Assembly (NCBI GenBank): GCA_013287135.1
Contig: JABDEK010000006.1
Span: forward strand, 17,202 to 81,201
DNA: 64,000 nt
From: Acidobacteriota bacterium
Lineage (GTDB): Bacteria > Acidobacteriota > Terriglobia > Acidiferrales > UBA7541
Reading direction: 5' to 3'
Below the pieces are notes generated by a model. The model searched no databases. It was not told the origin of the DNA and saw nothing but the letters and a program-made list of their open reading frames with translations. Within the stretch, counting starts at the first letter, position 1; each line of letters starts with the position of its first letter. Both the position numbers and the translations under genes were made by a program. Positions 47,083-56,568 of the stretch are shown piece after piece.

Positions 47083-47445
47083 TTACACTTTGTCCTGCCA
47101 ATGAAATACACCCTCTGGTTGAGGAGCTTTAGATTGGAGAGCAGGTTTGTTGCCGGATGCCACTCTGGCGGTCCCGGAGAGTGTTGCGAGGTGTTCCGCT
47201 TCGCTGATAATTAGATAACCTTCCTTGTCGATCTGGATGCGCGATGAAATCCGTTCGTGGACCGTCGCATCAAGCAGCGACTGTTTCACCTGTTCTAGCT
47301 CGACGCCTGCGATCTCCAGCACCTCGTTTTCTTTCGGCTTCTCTTTGACCGTGTAAGGCATCCTAATGTCGCTCTTCACGATTTCTTTCTCTCCCGAGCC
47401 CTCCACCAGAATGGGAGTGTGCGGACCGGTCACATCTACTGTCAT
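47083..47445 (-). CDS. Hypothetical protein
   Basis: 120 aa, consistent spacing with neighbouring minus-strand small genes. Confidence 0.5.
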   Translation of the reverse strand: MTVDVTGPHTPILVEGSGEKEIVKSDIRMPYTVKEKPKENEVLEIAGVELEQVKQSLLDATVHERISSRIQIDKEGYLIISEAEHLATLSGTARVASGNKPALQSKAPQPEGVFHWQDKV

Positions 47446-47519
47446 TTCCTTTACCTCCGTTGAAGCTCTCTGTAAATTCTGTTTCTTTCCTCTCCGACTC
47501 GATTCTAAGGGAAGCGCAT

Positions 47520-48086
47520 TCAGCTCCGTCTAATCGCGACGTCCTTGGCAAACAAAAGGAACACGTCTTCCTGGATGTGACGGGAATGGGCGCAGACAGT
47601 CGCATAAGGAAATCCTAGAAATCGTTTCTTCTCAACATGCATAATTTCCAGACTATTGAAATTCTCTAATCTTAGATTCATAAGCAGTCGCTTCACCGTT
47701 CTGCGCACATTGTCTCTTACGCCAAAACCGATGACCGTTCTTTTGATCTCACCTGCTAAGCAGAAAAAGTTCCATCCAGCTTCGTGGATTTTCCGATCCA
47801 ATCCGCTCCCATCAAGGTTCTTCACTAATCTCCAACCCTTCGCACACGGTTCACTTTCGAGCTGCAGCCCGTCTGGCAACAGCGTTCCGTCCTTAATCAA
47901 GACGGTTCCGGTTTTGATTGTCTCTGGCAATTGATCTCCTCGGCGCCATTTAGTGAGGGCGCTCTCGATGCCGAAAGAAAATGATCTGAGCGATCTGCTT
48001 GCGCGGCTCCGGGGTAACCTAGCAAGGGTTTTTTCAAAGTGCGCAGCCCGAATGGCGCATCTGAGATCGATTCTCGCTCGTGACAA
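47520..48086 (-). CDS. Conserved hypothetical protein; N-terminus probably over-extended
   Basis: Domain-like core 'TGTVLIKDGTLLPDGLQLESEPCAKGWRLVKNLDGSGLDRKIHEAGWNFFCLAGEIKRTVIGFG'. Confidence 0.55.
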   Translation of the reverse strand: MSRARIDLRCAIRAAHFEKTLARLPRSRASRSLRSFSFGIESALTKWRRGDQLPETIKTGTVLIKDGTLLPDGLQLESEPCAKGWRLVKNLDGSGLDRKIHEAGWNFFCLAGEIKRTVIGFGVRDNVRRTVKRLLMNLRLENFNSLEIMHVEKKRFLGFPYATVCAHSRHIQEDVFLLFAKDVAIRRS

Positions 48087-48223
48087 GAATCGGAATCATC
48101 AGCAAGCTCCCAGATTCGAGTGAAGATAGCAGTTTCCGCCTCACGAATTCGCTGAGGGAGTTTCGCCGAATCGCATTCGAGAAGAGCGGCTGTGTATATC
48201 CTGTACCATCCTGTTTGGTTCAT
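47897..48223 (-). CDS. Small helical hypothetical protein (paralogue of 46812-47048), C-terminus doubtful
   Basis: 'WYRIYTAALLECDSAKLPQRIREAETAIFTRIWELAD'; the C-terminal half overlaps another ORF and may be frame-degraded. Confidence 0.5.
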   Translation of the reverse strand: MNQTGWYRIYTAALLECDSAKLPQRIREAETAIFTRIWELADDSDSCHERESISDAPFGLRTLKKPLLGYPGAAQADRSDHFLSASRAPSLNGAEEINCQRQSKPEPS

Positions 48224-48644
48224 ATGCGAAAATGCTGTGGGTCCTACGCACAGCGGCGAGTGCTGTCCGATTTCGCAGGGAGCCGTGGGTAGAAGAAATG
48301 CTCACGGCAGGATGCTAGTGAGACACTACGACCGTACGCGTTCCTACGTGAAATAGCTACGACAAACGACAACTATCGTCTGAGAAAGGGCGATTCCCGC
48401 AACATGGGCAAGCTCCGAAACACTTTCCTAGTTCCGATTAACGCTTATCCGACATCATGTTGGGGTACTAGGACGGGACTTGATTGCGCTTATCCGACTT
48501 ATCACGGAAGCGGAATCACTTCCGAGTTGCCGTGACTCGGGCCGAAATGAAGACAACAAATCCGGTCGTGAGCGCAAAAGCCGATGTTGACGAACTATCG
48601 CCATTGCACCCATTCTCATATGAATCTTACAAGGGAGGGCGCAC

Positions 48645-49361
48645 ATGCGCTCGACAAAAAACCCAGGGCGTATCGCCGGATTCTTGTACTTACTCCTTGT
48701 CATCGCCGCCCCCTTCCGCCTCATCTATATTCCCAGCACTCTGTTCGTGCGTGGGGACGCGACCGCGACGGTTCACAAGATTGCCGTGCACCAGACCCTC
48801 TTCCGTCTCGGCATCGTCACCGACCTGTTCTCCGGGACCATCTTGATCCTCCTCGTGCTGGCTCTTTACCGGTTGTTCAAGGGAGTGGACCAGAAGCACG
48901 CCGTGCTGATGGTGATCCTCGGGGGTGTGATGCCAGCCAGCATCGACTTCTTTAACGTGCTGAACGATGCGGCTGTCCTGATACTCGTGCGCGGCGCCGA
49001 TTACTTGTCCGTATTCGAAAAATCTCAGCGCGACGCCCTAGCCATGCTGTTCCTTAGTCTGCATCATCAGGAGATCGTTGCCGCCGAGATCCTTTGGGGT
49101 CTATGGCTTTTCCCCTTAGCAATCCTTGTGTACAGGTCGCGCTTCTTGCCTCGCTTCCTGGGCGTCTGGCTGATCATCAACGGATTTGCCTATTTGGCCA
49201 TGAGCTTTACGGGATTACTGTTACCGCAATATGAGGATGTGGTTTCTAAGATCACCTTCCCCGCCCAACTCGGAGAGATCGCAATCATGCTGTGGCTGCT
49301 GATCAAGGGTGCCAAGCCGCAATCACCGGACACCGCACCCTTATCATCGTCGGCTCGTTAA
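48645..49361 (+). CDS. DUF4386 domain membrane protein
   Basis: 'RIAGFLYLLLVIAAPFRLIYIPS', 'LALYRLFKGVDQKHAVLMVILGGVMPASIDFFNVLNDAAVL', 'GLWLFPLAILVYRSRFLPRFLGVWLIINGFAYLA'. Confidence 0.88.
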   Translation: MRSTKNPGRIAGFLYLLLVIAAPFRLIYIPSTLFVRGDATATVHKIAVHQTLFRLGIVTDLFSGTILILLVLALYRLFKGVDQKHAVLMVILGGVMPASIDFFNVLNDAAVLILVRGADYLSVFEKSQRDALAMLFLSLHHQEIVAAEILWGLWLFPLAILVYRSRFLPRFLGVWLIINGFAYLAMSFTGLLLPQYEDVVSKITFPAQLGEIAIMLWLLIKGAKPQSPDTAPLSSSAR

Positions 49362-49836
49362 GCGGTATTACTGGTAGGCCTCAGTCCCGATTAACGTTCT
49401 GACGCAGTTAAGTGCTACTTCAATTTCCGATCATAGTGTGTGATTTTTATGCACCAAAGTAGTGCAAATTGTTCCTGAACCAATCAGCGCGTCGAGAACA
49501 CGATCAGGATAACCGCACCAATAATAGTGAGCACCAGCACGATTCGTAGCGCACGAGAGATGTGTTCCCATGTCTTGCGCCGATTGGGCGTCGAGTGCGG
49601 TTCAGGTGGGACGATTTCGCGAGTCGTAATCCACCTCCGAGCGTGGCGGAAATGAGGTCAAGTGCTCTCATTTCGGAACCGGTATTAACTCATCGTTCCA
49701 TTAACGGGCAAAACTAGACCGGCCAATCCATCTAGACGCTAGAATACTAGATGTAATTCTTCCCAAAATCGCCGGACCCATTTTGCGTTTGCACACTTCT
49801 TTATCGCGAAATCCGGCCCCGCACCAGGGTGACCAA

Positions 49837-52761
49837 ATGATGCAATGGAAGATGGAAAGGCACTTGATTGGATGGGGCTTCGTTGTCGCCGCGATAATTC
49901 TTGTGTTCGCTGGCTGGGAATCCTACCGAAATACGACACGATTCGCCGAAGCCGCCCAATGGCAAAAGCACTCCTACGAGGTATTGCGAACACTCGATGA
50001 GACGGAAGCGCGGCTTGTCGACGCAGAAACGGGACAGAGAGGCTATCTTCTCACTGGAGATGACGCCTACCTCGATACCTACCGTGCCTCAATCAAAAAC
50101 CTCGACCAGGTAACCGGCCATCTGAAGGATCTCACCTCCGACAATCCGAATCAGCAGAAGCGAATCCAAGCTTTGGAGCCGCTCATAGAGCAGAAGTTGG
50201 CAGAACTCCAAAGGACAATCGACCTGCGCAGACAGGGAGCAGTTGCGTCCGCAAACCAAATAGTTTTGCAGGGCTCCGGTAAGCAATGGATGGACCAGAT
50301 CCGTTCCCAAGTTGCAGAAATGGCGGACGAGGAGAATGATTTGCTGGGCCTTCGGACGCAGGGAACGCAGGAGAGCATAGCGAGGTCAACGACTGCGATC
50401 ACCGTGGGCACCCTGGTAAGCATTTTGCTCCTGCTGTTGTGCTTCGGACTACTCAGTCGCGAGCTGTCCGAACGCAACCGAGTACAAGCCGCTCTGACAA
50501 AAAGTGAAAAGTGGTTGTCAACCACTCTCGGAAGTATCGGTGACGCGGTAATCGCGACCGATATGAATGGTGCCGTTACCTTTATGAATTACGTCGCTCA
50601 GTCACTTACGGGTTGGGACCTGGAAGAAGCCCGGTGCAAGTCCATAGACCTGGTACTCAATATCGTAAACGAGGAGACACGCCAACCCGTCGAGAACCCG
50701 GTCAAGAAAGTTTTCCGCGAAGGCAAAGTAGTTGGTCTAGCCGACCACACGCGGTTGATTTCTAAGAAAGGGAAAGAATTTGACATCGAAGATAGCGCGG
50801 CTCCCATTACAACGGCTGCGGGAGAAAACCTTGGGGTGGTATTGGTTTTCCGGGACATCACCGAGCTCAAGAAGGCTCGCGAAGAACTAGAGGGGGTTTT
50901 CACGCTTTCGATCGACATGATATGCATAGCCGGTTACGACGGATACTTTAAACGCCTTAATCCCGCGTGGGAGAAAACACTCGGCTTCAGTACGGAAGAG
51001 TTGATGGCGAGACCATACTCGGAGTTGGTGCACCCAGAAGACCGAGAAGCCACTATTCAGAGAGCCGAAAACTTCAAGACGAACGGGAACATTGTTGCTT
51101 TTACAAACAGGTATCTTTGCAAAGACGGCTCATACAAATGGTTGATGTGGAACGCAACGCCTTTCGCCGAGCAGCGACGAATTTATGCAGTGGCGCGCGA
51201 TATTACCGAATTTAAGCAGATGCAGGAAGGCCTGGTACTTGCCAAGGAAGAAGCTGAACGCTCGAACAAGTTTAAGGATCAGTTCCTCTCGACCATGAGC
51301 CACGAGTTGCGAACTCCGCTGAATGCCGTGATGGGTTTTTCCGACATGTTAAGCGAGGAGCGTTACGGTCCTTTGAACGACCGGCAACGGCGCTATGTAA
51401 CCCACATTAATACTGGAGGCCGGCATCTTCTTCGGTTAATAAATGACATTTTGGATCTGTCCAAGATCGAGGCCGGGCGTCTTCAGTTAGCGATAGAAAG
51501 TGTGCCGATAAAGCCATCATTTGCCGAAGTTTTCGACTGTTTGCGTCCGCTGGCCGACAAAAAGTCTCAGACTTTGGTGGTGCAATCCTTACCGAACCTA
51601 TATGTTCGAGCCGATGCCACGCGGCTCAGACAAGTGTTGATGAACCTAGTTGGAAATGCCATCAAGTTCACTCCTGAAGGGGGAAAGATTGAACTCGCAG
51701 CGCAACAACTCGGAGAGGTCGTCCGCGTCGAAGTCCGCGACTCGGGTCCAGGTATTCCCGAGGGTGAGCAACAGCGCATCTTTGAAGCTTTCCATCGGTT
51801 GCAGCAATCTGACAAGACGTCGGAAGGCACCGGTTTGGGCCTAGCCATCACCCGTCGGTTAGTCGAATTGCATGGCGGTCGCCTCGGGCTTGAAAGCATA
51901 CTGGGCTCGGGAAGTTGCTTCTACTTCACGCTACCGATCACCGCGACGGTACAGAGAGAAGAAGTTCACAAGCTGCCCGAGTCAGGACTCAACCCAAGTG
52001 GATCGCCGCGTATCCTCGTCATCGAAGATGAATCGGCGGCAGCGCAACTCCTGCATTCGCAGCTGGTCTCTTCAGGTTACGAAGTACTGTTGTGCGATAA
52101 CCGAGGGCGCGCTGTGGAAATGGCAGTCGAACTGCGACCCGACGCCATCACGCTCGATATCATGATGAAACCCGTCAATGGTTGGGAACTCTTGTCCGAG
52201 TTGAAAAGTGACGTTCGCACGGCCAAGATTCCGGTAATTATTGTTACAGCTGTTGATCAGCCAGGAACGGGAGCGCTGCTCGGCGCGGATGAATACATCG
52301 TGAAACCCGTCGAGAAGGTAACGCTGTTGGCCGCGGTGGAGCGCTGCCTGAATCTTCGTGGAAAGATTGGGAGAGGGAGGCCGATCCTGGTAGTCGAAGA
52401 TGATGCGGCAACGCGCGAGTTCATCGCCGAACTGCTATCCAAGCACAGATATGTCGTGACCACAGCGGCTGACGGCTTCGAAGCCCGTGCCCAAGTGGCG
52501 GCTTCTTTGCCGGAACTCGTAATTCTCGATCTGATTATGCCGAATTTGAGCGGGTTCCAGTTGCTTGCGGAATGGCGGGGAGATTCTCGTACAGCCGATC
52601 TACCCGTCTTCGTGCTGACGAGCAAGGATCTGACCCCGGCGGAAAAGGAATACCTCCGGACGAACACAGGAGCATTTTTTTGTAAACAAGAACGGTGGCA
52701 GGATGCGCTGATCAGGCAGCTACAGCGAGCGGTCCCGCCGGTCCTCGCAGGCAAATCATGA
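49837..52761 (+). CDS. Hybrid sensor histidine kinase: CHASE3-like, two PAS, HisKA/HATPase, two receiver domains
   Basis: 'LVDAETGQRGYLLTGDDAYLDTY' (CHASE3), 'FLSTMSHELRTPLNAVMGFSDML' (H-box), 'GTGLGLAITRRLVELHGG', and two REC domains (ILVIEDESAAAQLL; ILVVEDDAATREFI). ORF track start 49783. Confidence 0.93.
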   Translation: MMQWKMERHLIGWGFVVAAIILVFAGWESYRNTTRFAEAAQWQKHSYEVLRTLDETEARLVDAETGQRGYLLTGDDAYLDTYRASIKNLDQVTGHLKDLTSDNPNQQKRIQALEPLIEQKLAELQRTIDLRRQGAVASANQIVLQGSGKQWMDQIRSQVAEMADEENDLLGLRTQGTQESIARSTTAITVGTLVSILLLLLCFGLLSRELSERNRVQAALTKSEKWLSTTLGSIGDAVIATDMNGAVTFMNYVAQSLTGWDLEEARCKSIDLVLNIVNEETRQPVENPVKKVFREGKVVGLADHTRLISKKGKEFDIEDSAAPITTAAGENLGVVLVFRDITELKKAREELEGVFTLSIDMICIAGYDGYFKRLNPAWEKTLGFSTEELMARPYSELVHPEDREATIQRAENFKTNGNIVAFTNRYLCKDGSYKWLMWNATPFAEQRRIYAVARDITEFKQMQEGLVLAKEEAERSNKFKDQFLSTMSHELRTPLNAVMGFSDMLSEERYGPLNDRQRRYVTHINTGGRHLLRLINDILDLSKIEAGRLQLAIESVPIKPSFAEVFDCLRPLADKKSQTLVVQSLPNLYVRADATRLRQVLMNLVGNAIKFTPEGGKIELAAQQLGEVVRVEVRDSGPGIPEGEQQRIFEAFHRLQQSDKTSEGTGLGLAITRRLVELHGGRLGLESILGSGSCFYFTLPITATVQREEVHKLPESGLNPSGSPRILVIEDESAAAQLLHSQLVSSGYEVLLCDNRGRAVEMAVELRPDAITLDIMMKPVNGWELLSELKSDVRTAKIPVIIVTAVDQPGTGALLGADEYIVKPVEKVTLLAAVERCLNLRGKIGRGRPILVVEDDAATREFIAELLSKHRYVVTTAADGFEARAQVAASLPELVILDLIMPNLSGFQLLAEWRGDSRTADLPVFVLTSKDLTPAEKEYLRTNTGAFFCKQERWQDALIRQLQRAVPPVLAGKS

Positions 52762-53150
52762 AGCATCGTATTCTGGTAGTTGAGGACAACCAGCCCAATC
52801 GCGAACTTCTTTGCGACTGGCTGGAGTCAGAAGGTTTTGATGTGGTAGCGGCTGAGAACTTGGAGCAAGCCCTTTCCGCTTTCAAGAATCAGCCGCCTGA
52901 TGCCGTACTCCTCGACGTGCAACTCGGCTCAGAGGATGGTCTATCCTTGGCCGCGTGGATACGCAAAGAGCCGACGCTGCGGACTACTCCGGTGATCGCG
53001 GTGACAGCACACGCGATGTTGACGGATCAGGAGCGAGTCATGCAGGCTGGCTGCCATGGATGCATTTCTAAGCCCATCGACTTTAAGCTGCTGAATGAAC
53101 AACTCCAGCGGTGGTTAGTTTACTCCGTGAACATGCGGTCTAGCTCTTGA
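52758..53150 (+). CDS. Stand-alone response regulator receiver protein
   Basis: 'MKHRILVVEDNQPNRELLCDWLESEGF...AVLLDVQLGSEDGLSLA...VIAVTAHAM...GCHGCISKPID'; ATGA overlap with the kinase stop. Confidence 0.92.
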   Translation: MKHRILVVEDNQPNRELLCDWLESEGFDVVAAENLEQALSAFKNQPPDAVLLDVQLGSEDGLSLAAWIRKEPTLRTTPVIAVTAHAMLTDQERVMQAGCHGCISKPIDFKLLNEQLQRWLVYSVNMRSSS

Positions 53151-53177
53151 ATGAGTGATCTTTTATGAGAAATCAGC

Positions 53178-53870
53178 ATGCAAAGTAAAATCTTAATAGT
53201 GGACGACGATCCAACAGTATGCGAGATGATTCAGGACGTCTTGAATGCTGCAGATATCGAGACCCTCACAGACACGAGCAGCCAGCAGGCGGTCACCCGT
53301 CTTGAGTTGGAGAAATTCCAAGCTGTATTCCTCGACATGAACATGCCGTCGCCCGACGGCCTGGAACTCACTCGGTGGATTCGCGCGTCAGGTTTAAACC
53401 GAACCACACCGATCGTTATGATTACAGGCGAGGATGACCGGACCATTCTGGCGCGTGCCTTCGAGGCCGGGGCGAGTTTCTTCTTGTTCAAACCCATTGA
53501 CCGGCATCGCATGCTACGCCTGATCCGCGTTGCCGAGGGTCCTATGCAGCGCGAGGCGCGTCGCTACCAACGCGTTAAAGTAAGTTGCAAAGTCTCTATC
53601 GAGTTAAATCAAGAGCAAGTGAGTGGCATAGCTCTGGATTTGAGTCTCGGCGGAATGTTCGTCCAAGCGTCACGAACGCTCCCCATGGGTTCGATCGTTC
53701 TTGTTCGCTTGGAACTCGGGCCAGGAGCGCCTCCTCTGAACTTAGCAGCCCGTGTCGTCCGGTCGTCCGCGAATAACAGTATGGGCCTTCAATTGGAAAA
53801 TAACGGCCCAGAGCAGAACAAGAAATTGCAGGAATACCTCCTGCCGCTGGTATTGGCGAGGACCAGTTAG
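53178..53870 (+). CDS. Response regulator with C-terminal PilZ domain
   Basis: REC 'KILIVDDDPTVCEMI...AVFLDMNMPSPDGLEL' then PilZ 'RRYQRVKVSCKVSIELN...GIALDLSLGGMFVQ'. Confidence 0.9.
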   Translation: MQSKILIVDDDPTVCEMIQDVLNAADIETLTDTSSQQAVTRLELEKFQAVFLDMNMPSPDGLELTRWIRASGLNRTTPIVMITGEDDRTILARAFEAGASFFLFKPIDRHRMLRLIRVAEGPMQREARRYQRVKVSCKVSIELNQEQVSGIALDLSLGGMFVQASRTLPMGSIVLVRLELGPGAPPLNLAARVVRSSANNSMGLQLENNGPEQNKKLQEYLLPLVLARTS

Positions 53871-53926
53871 AGCAGGTAGGAAAATCGAGGGTGACCGGAT
53901 TGCCAGATCGTCCAGCTTGTCTGTGA

Positions 53927-54100
53927 CTATGCGTTGTTAGCTTTTGCCTTAAAATGCTGATCCACATTTTCTTTCTCAGACTTTCGATCACTAACAACAT
54001 AGTGATGAGCCGCCCGTTGATGTTCGAGCAATTCGCGCTCAGAACCGTATGACGCACCGCACTGATTGCATTTAAACGCATCCGCTATCGATTGAGTCAT
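53927..54100 (-). CDS. Small protein with a classical C2H2 zinc-finger motif
   Basis: 'FKCNQCGASYGSERELLEHQRAAHH' = C-X2-C-X12-H-X4-H; start at the internal Met of ORF 53927..54133. Confidence 0.6.
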   Translation of the reverse strand: MTQSIADAFKCNQCGASYGSERELLEHQRAAHHYVVSDRKSEKENVDQHFKAKANNA

Positions 54101-54175
54101 TTTCGCATCCTCCCCATGAACCTTGCTGGGCAAGACACCCTTAGTGTAGTCTCGGCGAATGGAAATCGGGTAAAA

Positions 54176-54290
54176 ATTGCGTGAATTACGCGAATAGAAG
54201 CGCCTATCTCACGGTGACATCCAATACAAGACGGGTCTTCTTCGCCGCTATGTCAGCCGGGTTGAAAATGGTTTCCCAGTTCCCAACGTC
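54176..54290 (+). pseudogene. XRE-family HTH remnant with in-frame amber
   Basis: Translation 'LRELRE*KRLSHGDIQYKTGLLRRYVSRVENGFPVPNVE' matches the typical 'LREEK.LSQGDIEKRTGLLR.Y.SRVENG..VP.VE' HTH core. Confidence 0.6.
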
Positions 54291-54669
54291 GAAAAACAGA
54301 ACATTCCCTGAAGAGTTACAAAAGCCAATGAAAATGGGCCAAGTGCTTTAAGCACCTCAAGAGTACTTAAGGACATAAAGGTTGACAAAGTTTCTGCGTG
54401 AACGATAATCCTCTGCGTGGAGTAAAAATCTTGACGGAGGCACTCAGAAAATTCCGGTAGGTTTGCTCGCAGCGTGGAGATCGCACAACCTCTGCGTTCG
54501 AGAGCGTGCCGTTTATCGCGACTCTGCTGTCTAGGATCTTCGTCAGAGAAACCATACGATCGAGTGGAATGAAAAATTACCTACTGGGCTAGAACATTTA
54601 CGTCCTCCGCCGGAGTAGCCTGGCACGGTTTACAGCGCGCAACTTCTCCCGAAGAACTCTTACAGAGTG

Positions 54670-54843
54670 TTAGGTTTTAGGGTGCTTCAAGTGCCTTTTG
54701 ATCCGGGTTTTTACCCACCCGCCAAGTGCGGCATAATCGCGCTGGCTTAACACTCGCGCTTCTTCACTAGTTTCGCCAATTTTTAGCAGTAATTCCTGCC
54801 TCTGCTTACTGTCTAGCCCGTTATAGTGCTGTTGTGCCGGCAT
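54670..54843 (-). CDS. 57-aa small ORF, unknown function
   Basis: ATG at 54843 preceded by GGAG; MPAQQHYNGLDSKQRQELLLKIGETSEEARVLSQRDYAALGGWVKTRIKRHLKHPKT*; below the ORF-track size cutoff. Confidence 0.45.
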   Translation of the reverse strand: MPAQQHYNGLDSKQRQELLLKIGETSEEARVLSQRDYAALGGWVKTRIKRHLKHPKT

Positions 54844-55218
54844 GTTTCTCCATTATTACTTCATAACTCGCTTACCGGACTTGTAGTTTTACATGCCCGT
54901 TTCATTCAGCTTACCAAGACTCATCCCGTATGCGCAGGAAGCCGCAACGCGAAGGCGGGCGAGTAGTCGTCTACGTCCGTGCGCGTTGCTGCCCTCACCT
55001 GCATGAGAGTTTGGTGTGAGATAGTTTCGTTTTCAGCATGGCTCATAATGTCACCAATGACCGGCTAGAGTCTGGTCCTTCTGGAATGCATGTTCCAAGT
55101 TTCACGCGCAATTATGATTGCTAACCGGCTGTCGCCTGATTGAAGCATTAATTCGGAGCGTGGGAATGGAACGGAAAGCATGAGCCCCTCGCCAAGTCGA
55201 GAGGCCCATGTTCAATGA

Positions 55219-55422
55219 CTATAGCGCTGTAACGTTTGCCGCCTGTAAACCCTTGGGGCCTTTTGTAACCTCGAATTCAACCGCCTGTCCCTCGTTAAGA
55301 GACTTGTATCCGTCTCCTTGGATGGCCGAGAAATGACAGAAAACATCCTCGCCGGACTGGCGTTGGATGAATCCAAATCCTTTGCTGGCATTGAACCACT
55401 TTACTGTTCCTTGTTCTCTCAT
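55219..55422 (-). CDS. CspA-family cold-shock protein
   Basis: 67 aa '[60 protein letters not shown]'. Confidence 0.97.
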   Translation of the reverse strand: MREQGTVKWFNASKGFGFIQRQSGEDVFCHFSAIQGDGYKSLNEGQAVEFEVTKGPKGLQAANVTAL

Positions 55423-55692
55423 CGATTTACTTCCTTCGTCTTTTTAAGCTATTTGTACGTCTCGACCGCCTCCAGGAGATTAAAGCTGCAAGTTTGAACC
55501 TGCCCTTTGATCGATTCTTAAAGGTTCACAAGAGCGACAAACGCGTGGCCATTGTAACATGCCCACTCCGACGTGATTTATCATTACTACGATAGACCAC
55601 TTCAGCCGGAGTACCGCCTCTCCGCTCAAGCCTTTTTGTAAACCCTCCCATCGTGACGGTGTGCTCAACCTGCGCATTCTTTAAGGAGACTC

Positions 55693-56568
55693 TTACTGTG
55701 TTCTCTCCTTGGGAAAGTGGGGACGCAGAGCGGCGGCGAGGATGCTGTCGAGCATCCGGTCGGGCAGGATCGCGAGCAGGGGCAGCAGTGCGGCCTTGCG
55801 ACCAACGGTGTAGCGAGTACGAGGCCGCTTGCTGGTGATCGCGTCCGCGATGACTCGACCTGCCTCCTCGGCAGGCACTCCCTTGGGGATAGCCGCCTCG
55901 GCCTGCGAGATGATTGAATGCATGAGCGTGGCGTAGCGACCACGCTGCTCAGTGGTCATTCCGCTGATGATGCGCTCGCCAGTGACAGCGACCCGCCCGA
56001 GCATTTCGGTCGTGACGGCAGCCGGTTCGACCACAATGACCTTCACTCCAAGCGGCTCGACCTCTCGGCGCAATGCATCGCTGACCGCTTCGAGCGCGAA
56101 CTTCGTGCCTGCGTAAGGACCATAGGTGGCCATCGCGATCTTGCCGCCCACGGAGCTGATGTTGACCACGCGACCCTTGTTGCGGATCAAGGGCGGCAGG
56201 AGTGTCTGGATAACGGCGATGTGGCCGAAGAGGTTGACCTCGAACAGGCGTCGCCACTCGTCGATCGCGAAGACCTCGACCGGTGCGTTGACCCCAATGC
56301 CGGCGTTGTTCACCAGCGCCCGCACTGCCCGGCCCTGCGGATCCTCGTGCACCCGAGTAGCTAGCGCCCGGATGTGGTCCTGGTTGGTTATGTCGATGAT
56401 GAGCGGCTCTATGCCCGGCACCCGGATTGCGTCGGCGTCCTGGTCGCGCCGGACGCCCGCAAGGACGTGGAACCCCCGCCGGGCCAGTTCGCGCGCGGTC
56501 GCCGCACCGATGCCGCTAGACGCACCAGTGATTATGACGATCTCTTGGATTTCAGGTGAAGTTGTCAT
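55693..56568 (-). CDS. SDR-family oxidoreductase
   Basis: 'VIITGASSGIGAATARELARRGF', 'LVNNAGIGVNAP', 'YAGTKFALEAVSDALRREVEPLGVKVIVVEPA'. Confidence 0.93.
   Translation of the reverse strand: MTTSPEIQEIVIITGASSGIGAATARELARRGFHVLAGVRRDQDADAIRVPGIEPLIIDITNQDHIRALATRVHEDPQGRAVRALVNNAGIGVNAPVEVFAIDEWRRLFEVNLFGHIAVIQTLLPPLIRNKGRVVNISSVGGKIAMATYGPYAGTKFALEAVSDALRREVEPLGVKVIVVEPAAVTTEMLGRVAVTGERIISGMTTEQRGRYATLMHSIISQAEAAIPKGVPAEEAGRVIADAITSKRPRTRYTVGRKAALLPLLAILPDRMLDSILAAALRPHFPKERTQ

Noticed and set aside
49484-49630. 48-codon minus-strand stretch ending in a TM helix (ITTREIVPPEPHSTPNRRKTWEHISRALRIVLVLTIIGAVILIVFSTR*)
   Set aside because: Protein-like, but no ATG/GTG/TTG start in frame (only ATT directly abutting GGAGG); kept out of the feature list without conservation evidence.
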